DNA of 14,127 nucleotides. Origin: Phycisphaerales bacterium. GTDB lineage: Bacteria > Planctomycetota > Phycisphaerae > Phycisphaerales > SM1A02. How positions within the stretch are numbered: position 1 is the stretch's first letter; each line of letters starts with the position of its first letter. This document shows positions 1 to 7,652 of this stretch, in pieces. Made by a program: the position numbers and the translations under genes. The notes beneath the pieces are model-generated. The model did not search any database. It was not told the DNA's origin and was given only the letters and a program-made list of their open reading frames with translations. The stretch is from assembly GCA_030748455.1 (NCBI GenBank), contig JASMLY010000070.1, forward strand, positions 1 to 14,127, given 5' to 3'.

Positions 1-1109
1 TCGCAACCATTTTCAGTCACAAGCACCATGTCTTCAACTCGAACCCCGCCAATGGCGTGGCTGTATAGTCCCGGTTCGATCGTCACAACATCTCCAGCAA
101 GTAAAACTGCGCCGTTTCGATCAAGTAAAGGTGGCTCGTGCACATCAAGACCAATACCGTGCCCTGTGCCATGTGGCATTGAACAAAATGTTGCGGGATC
201 ATTTTCCTTTGGAAGTCCCTCTTGGTATCCATGTTCAAGTAACACGCGAATTGTTTCAAGATGAACAACTTCACCAGTTGCACCGGCTTTTGTTGCTTTG
301 GTAGCTGCTTCTTTTGCTGCAACAACTGCCAAGTGCATCTTTTGAATTTCTTCAGGTATATCGCCATGCACAACCGTGCGTGTACAGTCCCCGTTGTACA
401 TCGAAGTTTTATCTAGTGGAAAAATATCGATGATGACTGGTTCGCCTGTTCTAAGAACACCACTGCCAAGTTCGTGGCAATCACCGCCATCACTTCCTCC
501 AGCGACGATGCACGGCGGATTAAAAAAGTTTCGCTCAAGAAGAAACGTATCAATCATCGTTCGCAATCGTTCACTTGTAAGTGGTTTACTGTCAACCTGA
601 AGATTGCCTTCGCCATCAGCAATTGCGCATGCAACTGTTTCACACGCCATCCGCATAACTTCCTCAGTGACTTCTTGGGCGCGGCGAAGGTGGGCAACTT
701 CTTCTTCATCTTTTACTCGGCGGTCAGTGACACCCATGTCTAAATCAAGTTCAACCGAAATACCTGCTGCCTGCATCTCATCAACATAAATCAGAGGAAG
801 CGTTCGGTCTCCTATGACATTCGTGATTCCGTTTCGACTTAGACACTCTGTGGTTGCTTGTGCTGCCGCGGTTTCTCTATCTCCTGATAATCCACTTGCT
901 GGCGTGAAGTCAGAGTAACCATAGACACGATCTGCTCTTGCGTGTTTTTTTGCGCGATCCATTTCGATTTCTCGAAGAATGAGCGTTCGAGTTCCATCTG
1001 GCAAATCAACTGCAATCATCGCGTCGTGAACCATAAATCTAACTGTTCGATACAACGATTTATTCACCGATGGATTCCCCGCCATTACACGTGCTGTTTT
1101 TGTTTGCAT
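1..1109 (-). CDS. M24 family metallopeptidase, Xaa-Pro aminopeptidase-like (partial at window edge)
   Basis: I translated this by hand as 369 codons from an ATG at 1109-1107 running open to base 1. The C-terminal half has the pita-bread metallopeptidase pattern: Asp228 in VIIDIF, Asp241 in GDCTRT, His317 in HGTGHGIG, Glu345 in TIEPGLY and Glu359 in VRVED, which are the five expected dinuclear metal ligands. The N-terminal ~130 residues (LILREIEMDRAKKHARADR) resemble the creatinase-like domain of aminopeptidase P relatives. The family removes N-terminal residues preceding proline; it is normally cytosolic. At about 370 visible residues, probably only a short C-terminal tail lies outside the window. 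No Shine-Dalgarno is evident before the ATG; a TAAACT sequence lies 6 bases upstream and could be a -10 box of a leaderless transcript. The exact substrate is not shown by the sequence. Confidence 0.85.
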   Translation of the reverse strand, partial: MQTKTARVMAGNPSVNKSLYRTVRFMVHDAMIAVDLPDGTRTLILREIEMDRAKKHARADRVYGYSDFTPASGLSGDRETAAAQATTECLSRNGITNVIGDRTLPLIYVDEMQAAGISVELDLDMGVTDRRVKDEEEVAHLRRAQEVTEEVMRMACETVACAIADGEGNLQVDSKPLTSERLRTMIDTFLLERNFFNPPCIVAGGSDGGDCHELGSGVLRTGEPVIIDIFPLDKTSMYNGDCTRTVVHGDIPEEIQKMHLAVVAAKEAATKATKAGATGEVVHLETIRVLLEHGYQEGLPKENDPATFCSMPHGTGHGIGLDVHEPPLLDRNGAVLLAGDVVTIEPGLYSHAIGGVRVEDMVLVTENGC

Positions 1110-1186
1110 CTGGTTAGTTTACATTTAATAACCTCGAGTTGACCGAGAATTCCAGCGTGTTTAATTAACCCAATGTTTATCAATCT

Positions 1187-1262
1187 GGCAAAGCCGGGAC
1201 ACGGATCCACGCAGTGAAGAAGAAAGCAAGACGAATGTCTTGCTTTTTCGAAACGAGTGGAG
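1187..1262. repeat. 76-bp direct repeat, copy A
   Basis: This stretch is identical base for base to 1345-1420, with an offset of 158 bases. It begins GGCAAAGCCGGGACACGG and ends GAAACGAGTGGAG. Inside it is a 10-bp perfect stem (AAAGCAAGAC, loop GAAT, GTCTTGCTTT; 1223-1246). Copy A has no tRNA beside it; after the shared terminal TGGAG the sequence diverges into GGGGATGCGGG. I see no coding sense in it. Confidence 0.9.
1223..1248. terminator. Hairpin with T tract in repeat copy A
   Basis: The 7-bp GC-containing core GCAAGAC/GTCTTGC with a 4-base loop is followed on the plus strand by TTTTT (1244-1248). On the minus strand it is followed by TTTCTTCTTC. This is the shape of a bidirectional intrinsic terminator. 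Copy A lies beyond copy B, so it would act as a second barrier between the tRNA/trxA unit and the M24 gene. Function is inferred from structure alone. Confidence 0.5.
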
Positions 1263-1344
1263 GGGGATGCGGGCTCGTGGCCGCAGAATCACGACAGTGA
1301 TTGTGCGCCCCTCGAGACGATGGATGCCAACGGCATCCAGTCAC
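1263..1344. other. Hairpin-rich spacer between the two 76-bp repeats
   Basis: This 82-base non-coding spacer holds three successive inverted repeats: TGCGG/CCGCA (1268-1285), AATCAC-GACA-GTGATT (1287-1302, perfect 6 bp) and TGGATGCC-AAC-GGCATCCA (1321-1339, perfect 8 bp). With the repeat hairpins on each side this makes five consecutive stem-loops in about 200 bases. It could be a structured RNA, part of a composite dispersed element, or the remains of a duplication. I could not fold it into a tRNA, and no known RNA family is recognised. Confidence 0.45.
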
Positions 1345-1415
1345 GGCAAAGCCGGGACACGGATCCACGCAGTGAAGAAGAAAGCAAGACGAATGTCTTG
1401 CTTTTTCGAAACGAG

Positions 1416-1420
<5 letters not shown>
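1345..1420. repeat. 76-bp direct repeat, copy B, ending in the tRNA-Ala 3' end
   Basis: Identical to 1187-1262. Its right-hand five bases (1416-1420) are the discriminator base and last acceptor-stem bases of the tRNA-Ala gene on the minus strand, so the repeat boundary falls inside the tRNA acceptor stem. The rest is the region immediately downstream of the tRNA. Confidence 0.9.
1381..1406 (-). terminator. Likely terminator of tRNA-Ala (trxA-folP unit)
   Basis: This is the hairpin of repeat copy B: stem 1381-1390/1395-1404, loop GAAT, starting ten bases past the tRNA 3' end. In the tRNA direction it reads as a 10-bp stem AAAGCAAGAC/GTCTTGCTTT followed by CTTCTTC, a broken U tract. On the plus strand the tail is TTTTT. 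It is the first stop signal after folP, trxA and the tRNA, since none is visible between trxA and the tRNA. Confidence 0.55.
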
Positions 1421-1488
<68 letters not shown>

Positions 1489-1506
1489 AAATATTCAGGA
1501 AGAATT

Positions 1507-1824
1507 TTACATTGCAGCGTTAATCGCTTCAGACAAATCATCTTTAGATGCAATACCTACAAATTTATTCGTAATTTTACCATCCTTAAAAATGATAATG
1601 CTCGGAATAGATTGAATTTCATACTTCACCGCGGCATCTCGATTGGTATCTATGTCTACTTTTCCAATCTTTGCCTTACCATCAAACTCTGTCGCAAGTT
1701 CATCAATAACTGGACCAAGCATTTTGCATGGACCACACCATTCTGCCCAAAAGTCAACTAAGACTGGTTGGTCTGAACTCAATACTTCATCTTGAAAATT
1801 TGCGTCTGTAAATTCTAGTGCCAC
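1507..1824 (-). CDS. trxA: Thioredoxin
   Basis: A 105-residue single-domain thioredoxin, the usual length for the family, acting as a cytosolic disulfide reductant recycled by thioredoxin reductase. The active site FWAEWCGPCKM has redox cysteines Cys30 and Cys33. The cis-proline loop SIPSI places Pro74 next to the active site, and VDID (57-60) is in the expected core strand. Translation starts at a GTG (1824-1822), supported by a good Shine-Dalgarno AGGAG (1836-1832) seven bases upstream and inside the end of folP. It begins three bases after the folP stop, so the two genes are almost certainly co-transcribed. No terminator separates it from the tRNA downstream. Confidence 0.97.
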   Translation of the reverse strand: MALEFTDANFQDEVLSSDQPVLVDFWAEWCGPCKMLGPVIDELATEFDGKAKIGKVDIDTNRDAAVKYEIQSIPSIIIFKDGKITNKFVGIASKDDLSEAINAAM

Positions 1825-1827
1825 GTT

Positions 1828-2739
1828 CTAACTCCTACTGTTGGGATTGATTTGAGTAGGAGATTGTAGCACTCGAGCGTGCTCTAATACATTATGAACT
1901 CGAAAAATCTGAACTCCTTTCAATTTCATTTCCAAAGCCACAGACGTTGAAGACGTATCACGCATCTCTGGACATTCTATTCCAGACACCGAACCAATAA
2001 AACTCTTTCTGCTCGCCCCAACAAAAACAGGATAACCAAGTGCAATAAAACGGTGGCACTCACGAACGAGTTGCCAATTTTGCTCGACACTTTTTCCGAA
2101 GCCCAACCCAGGGTCAATGGCAATGGCCTCTGCAAAGACGCCAGCGGCAATCGCAGCATCGATTCGAGTTTCTAGCCAATTCAAGACTTCTTTCACAATG
2201 TCATCCGATTCTGGGGAGTTTTCATATTGATCGCAGTATTGGTCCAACTCGGGAGGTAATCTACGGTGCATAAGCACAAGCCCTGCTCCCGTTTCAGCAG
2301 CAAGTTGGAACATTGAGACATCTTCAGTGCCCGCAGAAACATCATTTATTATGTCCGCTCCCGCATTTAATGCTACTCGAGCAACTTCTGCGAGAGTTGT
2401 GTCAACCGAAATACAAACTTTGCTTTGTTCTCGAATTGAGCGAATGACTGGTTCGATGCGATTAATTTGCTCTTTGGCTGACACTCTGATCGCCCCTGGT
2501 CGTGTTGATTCACCTCCAATATCAATAATAGTCGCGCCTTCTTCTTCAAGTTTCACTGCTTGCTCAGTAGCTTGACGCACACCCATAAACTTCCCACCGT
2601 CACTAAAACTATCGGGGGTCACGTTCAAAATGCCCACAATGGTAGTTGATTCAAGCGATACTACACGTGTGCGGCATTGCCATGATGTGGCTGGTTGTTT
2701 CACAGAAAGTAGAGTATAGAAAATGCGAGAACTTGTCAT
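1828..2739 (-). CDS. folP: Dihydropteroate synthase
   Basis: Condenses 6-hydroxymethyl-7,8-dihydropterin pyrophosphate with p-aminobenzoate to make dihydropteroate, the sulfonamide-targeted step of folate synthesis. Motifs follow the TIM-barrel order: GILNVTPDSFSDGG (36-49), DIGGESTRPG (73-82), SVDT (111-114), INDVS (131-135), LMH (156-158), DPGLGFGK (209-216), GASRKSFIG (241-249) and RVHNV (280-284). Counted from the ATG at 2739 it is 303 residues. The start is uncertain. This ATG overlaps the divergent membrane-protein gene by 17 bases, while a GTG at 2703 would give 291 residues and no overlap. An even longer reading to 2853 runs deeper into the neighbour and is unlikely. It is the first gene of the folP-trxA-tRNA unit. 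Confidence 0.93.
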   Translation of the reverse strand: MTSSRIFYTLLSVKQPATSWQCRTRVVSLESTTIVGILNVTPDSFSDGGKFMGVRQATEQAVKLEEEGATIIDIGGESTRPGAIRVSAKEQINRIEPVIRSIREQSKVCISVDTTLAEVARVALNAGADIINDVSAGTEDVSMFQLAAETGAGLVLMHRRLPPELDQYCDQYENSPESDDIVKEVLNWLETRIDAAIAAGVFAEAIAIDPGLGFGKSVEQNWQLVRECHRFIALGYPVFVGASRKSFIGSVSGIECPEMRDTSSTSVALEMKLKGVQIFRVHNVLEHARVLQSPTQINPNSRS

Positions 2740-3886
2740 CAATAGCACTATCCAACACACCTTGTTATTGTTCGTACCACTACTATTTGCTCTCATTCTT
2801 AAAATAGCAAGACTAAGATCTTGGTCAATGGTTGCAGGAGTAATTGGTGGCATCCTGCTCGGTCCAGCTGTATTTGGAGCCGTTGCACCTGAGTATTGGG
2901 AGGGTATTTTTCAGGGAGGAACCACCGAAAGACAACAATATGATAAATTTGTTCGGACACAAAACGCAGATTTACTCGCAGCAAAGCAACTCGGTGCAAG
3001 TGAAGCAATACTTCTGCAAATGCAGGCTGATAATCACTACGAGCAATCACTCGAACACGCTCTCTGGGAAGAAGCAAAATGGAAAGACCAACGTACTCTT
3101 CGAGATTATGCCATCGTACTCATTGCACTCATTTTCTTAAGTGGAAGTATTCGAAATAGAGTGCGTGGAACTGCACCTCCCTTAATGACTCTATCTGTAG
3201 GTGTGTGGGCAGCTCTTATCCCCTGTGGAATTATTGCGCTAATTGCTCTCTGGTGTTGGGATTCTGAAGTTTCAAGTGCGCTTGCACTTGGTGCATGTAT
3301 ATCTACAGGCCCATGGACACTTGCACGTTGGGAACAACGAGTTGCTGAAACATCTGAGCAAGGCGGATCTTCTCTGATGATTCGTTGTGGGCGAGTTGCA
3401 TGGGTTATTGCAAGTACCATAGCTCTTTATGCGACATGGCAATTTCATGGAGCCATGTCGCTGGTTTGGCTACTCCCGCTTCTCCTTTTACCTGTGATAT
3501 GGATTGTTCCAATAAAAAATTGGCGTTGGCTCACAGTATTCGTAGATTACGCAGCCATTCCAAGTGTAATGGCAACGGCGCTCGTTCTTCTCAACCCAAT
3601 CGAATCAATTTCACTTTGGCCAATAGTAGTCGTTCTCTTGCTTTGTGCAGATGCTCGGTGGCTTGGAGGAATCATCGGTCTCAAACTGCTCGGGGGAAGA
3701 AACAGTGACAATTCGATGCGACTTGCCATACCTCTTGTCGACGCAGGCGTGTCTCAACTTTGCATGGCTACACTTTTGTTTGGGGCAGGAGTGTTGACTG
3801 CTCCATTTGCTTTAGCAGTGCTCGTCGGTGCAGTGTTCCTTGACCACACCGCCACAATTCGCATGAAGTTCGCAAAGACACATTAA
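2723..3886 (+). CDS. Multi-pass membrane protein, Kef/CPA2 antiporter-like
   Basis: A 387-residue protein with about ten hydrophobic segments, at roughly residues 12-28, 34-55, 128-143, 154-178, 184-200, 224-240, 246-263, 270-292, 297-323 and 334-375. The N-terminal segment IGGILLGPAVFGAVAPEYWE (41-60) closely resembles the second helix of Kef-type monovalent cation:proton antiporters, and GACISTGP (190-197) fits their Ser/Thr-Pro helix. A hydrophilic, charged, probably helical segment (residues 66-125) interrupts the fold after helix 2, and no C-terminal TrkA-N regulatory domain is present. The best guess is a diverged inner-membrane cation/proton antiporter relative; ion specificity cannot be told. 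It diverges from folP and converges on glmS, so it appears monocistronic. No convincing Shine-Dalgarno precedes the ATG. Confidence 0.7.
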   Translation: MRELVINSTIQHTLLLFVPLLFALILKIARLRSWSMVAGVIGGILLGPAVFGAVAPEYWEGIFQGGTTERQQYDKFVRTQNADLLAAKQLGASEAILLQMQADNHYEQSLEHALWEEAKWKDQRTLRDYAIVLIALIFLSGSIRNRVRGTAPPLMTLSVGVWAALIPCGIIALIALWCWDSEVSSALALGACISTGPWTLARWEQRVAETSEQGGSSLMIRCGRVAWVIASTIALYATWQFHGAMSLVWLLPLLLLPVIWIVPIKNWRWLTVFVDYAAIPSVMATALVLLNPIESISLWPIVVVLLLCADARWLGGIIGLKLLGGRNSDNSMRLAIPLVDAGVSQLCMATLLFGAGVLTAPFALAVLVGAVFLDHTATIRMKFAKTH

Positions 3887-3894
3887 CCATAACC

Positions 3895-3948
3895 TTTTGG
3901 CTCAGAGCCACTTTGGCTCAGAGCCAAAGTGGCTCTGAGCCAGAAAAG
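3895..3948. repeat. Palindromic element 1 (three GGCTC(A/T)GAGCC units)
   Basis: The core 3898-3942 is a perfect inverted repeat with 22-base arms around A3920. It is made of GGCTCAGAGCC at 3899, GGCTCAGAGCC at 3915 and GGCTCTGAGCC at 3931, a 16-base period. The flanks are CCTTTT and AAAAGG, so the T tract precedes and the A tract follows on both strands, the opposite of a canonical terminator tail. It lies between the convergent 3' ends of the membrane-protein gene and glmS. A role in transcript ends is plausible by position, but the structure is also that of a dispersed palindrome; see the second copy at 8754-8808. Confidence 0.85.
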
Positions 3949-3972
3949 GCGGTCCTCAACCACCGTTGGAGA

Positions 3973-5808
3973 TTATTCCACTGTGACTGATTTTGCGAGG
4001 TTTCGTGGTTTATCAACGTCTTTCCCGCGTAGGACTGCAGCGTGATACGCAAGAAGCTGCAAAGGAACCACGGTGAGCAGTGGCTGTAGTGGTTCGGGCA
4101 CATCAGGAACATAGAAGACATCGTCGCAATGCTTCGTAATTTCTACATCGCCATCAGTAGCAACTGCAATAATATGTCCACCACGTGAGCGAACCTCTTC
4201 CATGTTACCAATCACTTTTTCGTACTGGCTCCCCTTCGTTGCAACAACAACTACTGGCATTCCCTTATCAATCAGCGCAATTGGACCGTGTTTCATTTCT
4301 GCAGCCGGCATACCTTCAGCGTGAATATAACTAATTTCTTTTAGCTTCAAAGCACCTTCAAGTGCAACAGGATAATTCGTGCCACGACCAAGAAACAGCC
4401 AATTGTCACGATTGACAACGCCTTTTGTCACCTCGCAAATATGGTCTGATTGTGTTAATACTGTTTTAATATGTTCGGGAATCTGTTCAAGCGAAGAAAG
4501 TAATTCGGACATTTCTTCTCGACCAAGATGGTGACGTCGTCCTATGTATGTTGCAAGCATTGTTAACACTGCAACTTGACCAATAAACGCTTTCGTAGAA
4601 GCAACTCCAATTTCAGGACCTACACGCAAATACACACCTGCATCAGTCTCGCGAGAGATAGTTGACCCCACAACATTTACTGCGCCAAACGTAAGTGCAC
4701 CCCTGCGCTTTGCCTCTAACACCGCAGCAAGTGTGTCGGCAGTTTCACCGCTCTGACTCACTGCAATTGCAACGGTATCTTCTTCAACAATAGGATTACG
4801 GTATCGGAATTCACTTGCAAACTCTACTTCGGTTGGAATGCCTGCGAGTTTTTCAAACAAATATTCACCTATCATTGCAGCATGCAGTGCCGTTCCTTGC
4901 CCAAGAAGTAAAACACGTTTTGCTTTGGCTAACTCTGATTCAAAATCTGCAACCCCGCCTAATACAATTTTTGTATTCAAAGCATCAACTCTACCTTGAA
5001 TACAGGTTCGCAATGTCTCTGGCTGTTCATGAATTTCCTTCAGCATGAAGTGTTCAAACTCACCGAGTTCTATTTGCTCTAATGTAAATTCAAGTTCTTG
5101 TATTTCGGGAGTAAGTTCAACATTATCAACTGTTGTTGTTCTAAAAGAATCACGAGTCAGCCTTGCAACTGTTTCATCATCAAGCAAAAAAGCTTGTGTT
5201 GTGTGAGCGACGATTGCGCTTGAATCAGAAGCAACAACATACTCATCTTTTCCAACGCCAACAATCAGTGGAGACCCCTTCCTCGCAACAACTAGTACGT
5301 CTGGTTCCTCTTCACAAACCACAGCTATTGCGTACGCCCCTGTGACTTCTCTAAGCGCTGATTGCACGGCGGTTTCTAAATCACCGTCATACAATTCACC
5401 AATTAAGTGCGCAAGCACTTCTGTATCTGTTTCACTTGTAAAAGTATGTCCCTTGCCGCTCAAGTACTGTTTTAGTGATGCGTAGTTTTCAATAATCCCA
5501 TTGTGAACAAGCCGAATGCCGTGGCCGTTCGTTTCATCATCCGCTTGGGGATGCGCATTTCGCTCTGATGGTTCGCCATGAGTTGCCCACCTTGTATGCG
5601 CAATCCCGATGGTTCCATCAAAGCTGTCGTCATTGATGACCATTTCCTCTAAACCAGAGACGCGACCCTTCGATCTTGCGACTTTAAGTTTGCCGTTCAA
5701 AACAGCAATTCCTGCTGAATCATAACCGCGGTATTCCAGTCGCTTGAGCCCCTCAAGGAGGAGTTCTCTCGCTGGTTTGGATCCGATATACGCAACTATT
5801 CCACACAT
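3973..5808 (-). CDS. glmS: Glutamine--fructose-6-phosphate aminotransferase (isomerizing)
   Basis: Makes glucosamine-6-phosphate from fructose-6-phosphate and glutamine, the first committed step toward UDP-GlcNAc for peptidoglycan and lipopolysaccharide. The 611-residue length matches the family (about 609). The N-terminal glutaminase domain starts MCGIVAYIG, with Cys2 becoming the N-terminal nucleophile after Met removal. It also has LEYRGYDSAG (24-33), HTRWATHG (71-78) and HNGIIENY (102-109). Two SIS sugar-isomerase domains follow, the first with SQSGETADT and the second with AEGMPAAEMKHGPIALID. The extreme C-terminus PRNLAKSVTVE is the invariant ammonia-channel/active-site tail. It is flanked by a convergent gene downstream and divergent rarA upstream, so it is probably transcribed alone. 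The 92-base upstream gap leaves no room for a glmS ribozyme. Confidence 0.97.
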   Translation of the reverse strand: MCGIVAYIGSKPARELLLEGLKRLEYRGYDSAGIAVLNGKLKVARSKGRVSGLEEMVINDDSFDGTIGIAHTRWATHGEPSERNAHPQADDETNGHGIRLVHNGIIENYASLKQYLSGKGHTFTSETDTEVLAHLIGELYDGDLETAVQSALREVTGAYAIAVVCEEEPDVLVVARKGSPLIVGVGKDEYVVASDSSAIVAHTTQAFLLDDETVARLTRDSFRTTTVDNVELTPEIQELEFTLEQIELGEFEHFMLKEIHEQPETLRTCIQGRVDALNTKIVLGGVADFESELAKAKRVLLLGQGTALHAAMIGEYLFEKLAGIPTEVEFASEFRYRNPIVEEDTVAIAVSQSGETADTLAAVLEAKRRGALTFGAVNVVGSTISRETDAGVYLRVGPEIGVASTKAFIGQVAVLTMLATYIGRRHHLGREEMSELLSSLEQIPEHIKTVLTQSDHICEVTKGVVNRDNWLFLGRGTNYPVALEGALKLKEISYIHAEGMPAAEMKHGPIALIDKGMPVVVVATKGSQYEKVIGNMEEVRSRGGHIIAVATDGDVEITKHCDDVFYVPDVPEPLQPLLTVVPLQLLAYHAAVLRGKDVDKPRNLAKSVTVE

Positions 5809-5816
5809 AGTGTTGA

Positions 5817-5844
5817 AGAATACACCACAACGGCAGTATTGGAA
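5817..5844 (-). promoter_or_regulatory. Candidate glmS promoter
   Basis: Read on the minus strand, TTCCAA (5844-5839), a 16-base gap and TATTCT (5822-5817) resemble sigma-70 -35 and -10 boxes. The -10 ends eight bases before the glmS ATG, which would give a leaderless or nearly leaderless mRNA; no Shine-Dalgarno is visible. Both boxes are imperfect. Confidence 0.3.
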
Positions 5845-5888
5845 CTCTAATTCTTAAACTGATTCAATTATCGGAACTCATAAGCGTT

Positions 5889-5894
5889 TACAAT
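5889..5894 (+). promoter_or_regulatory. Candidate -10 box of rarA
   Basis: TACAAT is a 5/6 match to TATAAT and ends six bases before the rarA ATG, where transcription would be expected to begin. No ribosome binding site lies between, so the arrangement suggests a leaderless transcript. No good -35 was found at 16-18 bases. Confidence 0.3.
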
Positions 5895-5900
5895 CACGAT

Positions 5901-7052
5901 ATGCCCGATTTATTTTTTGAACTCTCCGCCACAAAACGAAATCAGGTCCGCCCACTCGCTGATCGAATTCGTCCAACATCTCTCGATGAGGTTGTAGGGC
6001 AAGAGCATATTTTAGGCGAAGGCACTTTGCTTCGAAGAATGATTACTGGGGATACATTGACATCAGTCATCTTGTGGGGTGCTCCGGGAACTGGAAAGAC
6101 AACGCTTGCCCATGTAATTGCTCATGAAACAAATGGAGCTGTTGAGTCATTCAACGCTGCGATGATTGGTGTTGCGGACATTCGCAGAATCATTGATGAA
6201 GCAAAAAAGCGAATTGAAAACGACAATAGAAGAACCATTCTCTTCCTTGATGAGATACATCGGTTCAGTCGGAGCCAGCAAGATGTTCTTCTTGGAGCAG
6301 TTGAGCAAGGCATCCTAATACTTATTGGTGCCACCACTGAAAATCCAGCCTACTCGGTAAACAATGCGCTTATTAGTAGGTCGACGTTGTTCAAACTTGA
6401 GCCACTCAATGACTCTGATGTTGAACGCGTTCTACATCGTGCTCTCTGTTGCGAAACTGGATACGGAGCTCTTTCAATTGAAGTTACTGATGAAGCGATA
6501 TCGCATTGGGCGAAATATTCTGAGGGTGACGCAAGGCGTGCGATAAACGCCCTAGAAATTGCAGTCAACAGCACGAACGGGATTATTACTTTAGAAACGG
6601 CTCAACAATCTATGCAGCGAAAAGCTGTTCGATACGACAAATTTGGTGATGGTCATTACGATCACGCAAGTGCTCTTATCAAATCTGTTCGTGCGAGTGA
6701 TACCAATGGAGCGCTGTACTGGCTTGCGTGTATGCTTGAAGCAGGCGAAGACCCGCGTTTCATAGCCCGTCGCATGTCCATTTTTGCAAGTGAAGATGTT
6801 GGTCTTGAGGATCCACGTGCCGTTGAACAAGCTGCAGCAACGTGGCACATTGTAGAACGAGTAGGCATGCCCGAATGCCAGTTTTCTTTAAGCCAACTTG
6901 TCATCTATCTATCTAAAGCCCCAAAGTCGCGATCTGTTTACGATGCTATTCTTCTTGCTCGAGATGATGTTTCAAATCAACGCGCAATCCTTGCTCCATC
7001 TGATCACGACCCACAAGCACTGCCAACTATTAATGCAACATACTTCGAATGA
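5901..7052 (+). CDS. rarA: Replication-associated recombination protein RarA/MgsA (AAA+ ATPase), short C-terminus
   Basis: A clamp-loader-like AAA+ ATPase that acts at stalled replication forks, related to eukaryotic WRNIP1/Mgs1. It opens with [22 protein letters not shown], here read as residues 18-39. Walker A is GAPGTGKT (60-67), Walker B with the family signature is [10 protein letters not shown] (113-122), sensor 1 is GATTENP (143-149) and the arginine-finger SR is at 159-160. [13 protein letters not shown] marks sensor 2, and the tetramerisation region includes the conserved [12 protein letters not shown] and YLSKAPKS. At 383 residues it is about 60 shorter than E. coli RarA. The usual tail after APKS, with HLRNAPTKLMK and GYG-containing segments, is replaced by a short unrelated end. 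The stop overlaps the next start by four bases (ATGA), so the shortening looks native rather than a frameshift. Confidence 0.95.
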   Translation: MPDLFFELSATKRNQVRPLADRIRPTSLDEVVGQEHILGEGTLLRRMITGDTLTSVILWGAPGTGKTTLAHVIAHETNGAVESFNAAMIGVADIRRIIDEAKKRIENDNRRTILFLDEIHRFSRSQQDVLLGAVEQGILILIGATTENPAYSVNNALISRSTLFKLEPLNDSDVERVLHRALCCETGYGALSIEVTDEAISHWAKYSEGDARRAINALEIAVNSTNGIITLETAQQSMQRKAVRYDKFGDGHYDHASALIKSVRASDTNGALYWLACMLEAGEDPRFIARRMSIFASEDVGLEDPRAVEQAAATWHIVERVGMPECQFSLSQLVIYLSKAPKSRSVYDAILLARDDVSNQRAILAPSDHDPQALPTINATYFE

Positions 7053-7612
7053 GTAAAACAAAACAGCGCAAGTACATTGTTGATGCCATTGCTGAAATGA
7101 CGACTGAAGAAAAGTGTCATGCCAGCACTTTGATTTGCGATCGACTCATGTCAATTGCTTCGGTCATTTTTGCAGATACAATTTTTGCTTATCTCCCACT
7201 TGATAATGAAGTTAATATCTTGCAATTACTGAACCAGTGGATTGACGAGTCAAGAACTGTTGGGGTACCGCTTGTCTCGTGGAAAAATAAGACCATGCGA
7301 GCGGGAGTCTTGAATTCCCTCGATGAGCACGCATTAAAGAACACGCGGTACGGACTTCGAGAGCCGATTCATAGACATCCTATTCCAGCTGATATCATCG
7401 ATGTAATCCTCGTCCCTGGCATAGGATTTGACCCCTCGGGTGGTCGCCTCGGCAGAGGTGGTGGGTTTTATGACCGATACCTTGACCTTTCTCGACCACC
7501 GATTGTCATTGGAATTGCATTTGACCAGCAAATTCTTGAATGTGTCCAATGCGACACTCACGACCAACCGATGACTGCCGTAGTCACACCAACAAGAACT
7601 TTGCTCAATTAA
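7049..7612 (+). CDS. 5-formyltetrahydrofolate cyclo-ligase (5,10-methenyl-THF synthetase)
   Basis: Converts 5-formyl-THF to 5,10-methenyl-THF using ATP and Mg2+, returning a storage or inhibitory folate to the one-carbon pool. The length of 187 residues is typical. The signature GGRLGRGGGFYDRYL (131-145), preceded by VPGIGFDP (122-129), is the nucleotide/phosphate-binding loop of the family. YGLREP (101-106) matches the conserved substrate-side motif, and the N-terminus has the basic start usual for the family. It overlaps rarA by ATGA with no Shine-Dalgarno of its own, pointing to translational coupling. Names in use elsewhere are ygfA, fau or MTHFS. Confidence 0.93.
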   Translation: MSKTKQRKYIVDAIAEMTTEEKCHASTLICDRLMSIASVIFADTIFAYLPLDNEVNILQLLNQWIDESRTVGVPLVSWKNKTMRAGVLNSLDEHALKNTRYGLREPIHRHPIPADIIDVILVPGIGFDPSGGRLGRGGGFYDRYLDLSRPPIVIGIAFDQQILECVQCDTHDQPMTAVVTPTRTLLN

Positions 7613-7646
7613 TTCCTCGAAGGAAATATTTTCACTCGATAATCGC

Positions 7647-7652
7647 TACAAT
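7647..7652 (+). promoter_or_regulatory. Candidate -10 box of the L,D-transpeptidase gene
   Basis: TACAAT ends seven bases before the ATG at 7660, repeating the spacing seen at rarA. No Shine-Dalgarno lies between. A -35 at the standard distance is not evident, so the call is tentative. Confidence 0.25.

Noticed and set aside
1263..1344. A possible second, decayed tRNA next to repeat copy A
   Set aside because: A T-arm-like TGCGG/CCGCA stem is present, but the loop is wrong and no matching acceptor, D or anticodon arms exist.
2740..2853. Longest folP reading
   Set aside because: It lies entirely antisense to the well-supported membrane-protein gene and adds residues not found in dihydropteroate synthases.
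3898..3942. Calling the palindromes standard intrinsic terminators
   Set aside because: Neither strand has a U tract after the stem; the A/T runs are inside the stem in the opposite order.
5809..5900. glmS ribozyme/riboswitch
   Set aside because: The gap to rarA is only 92 bases and lacks any ribozyme-like structure.
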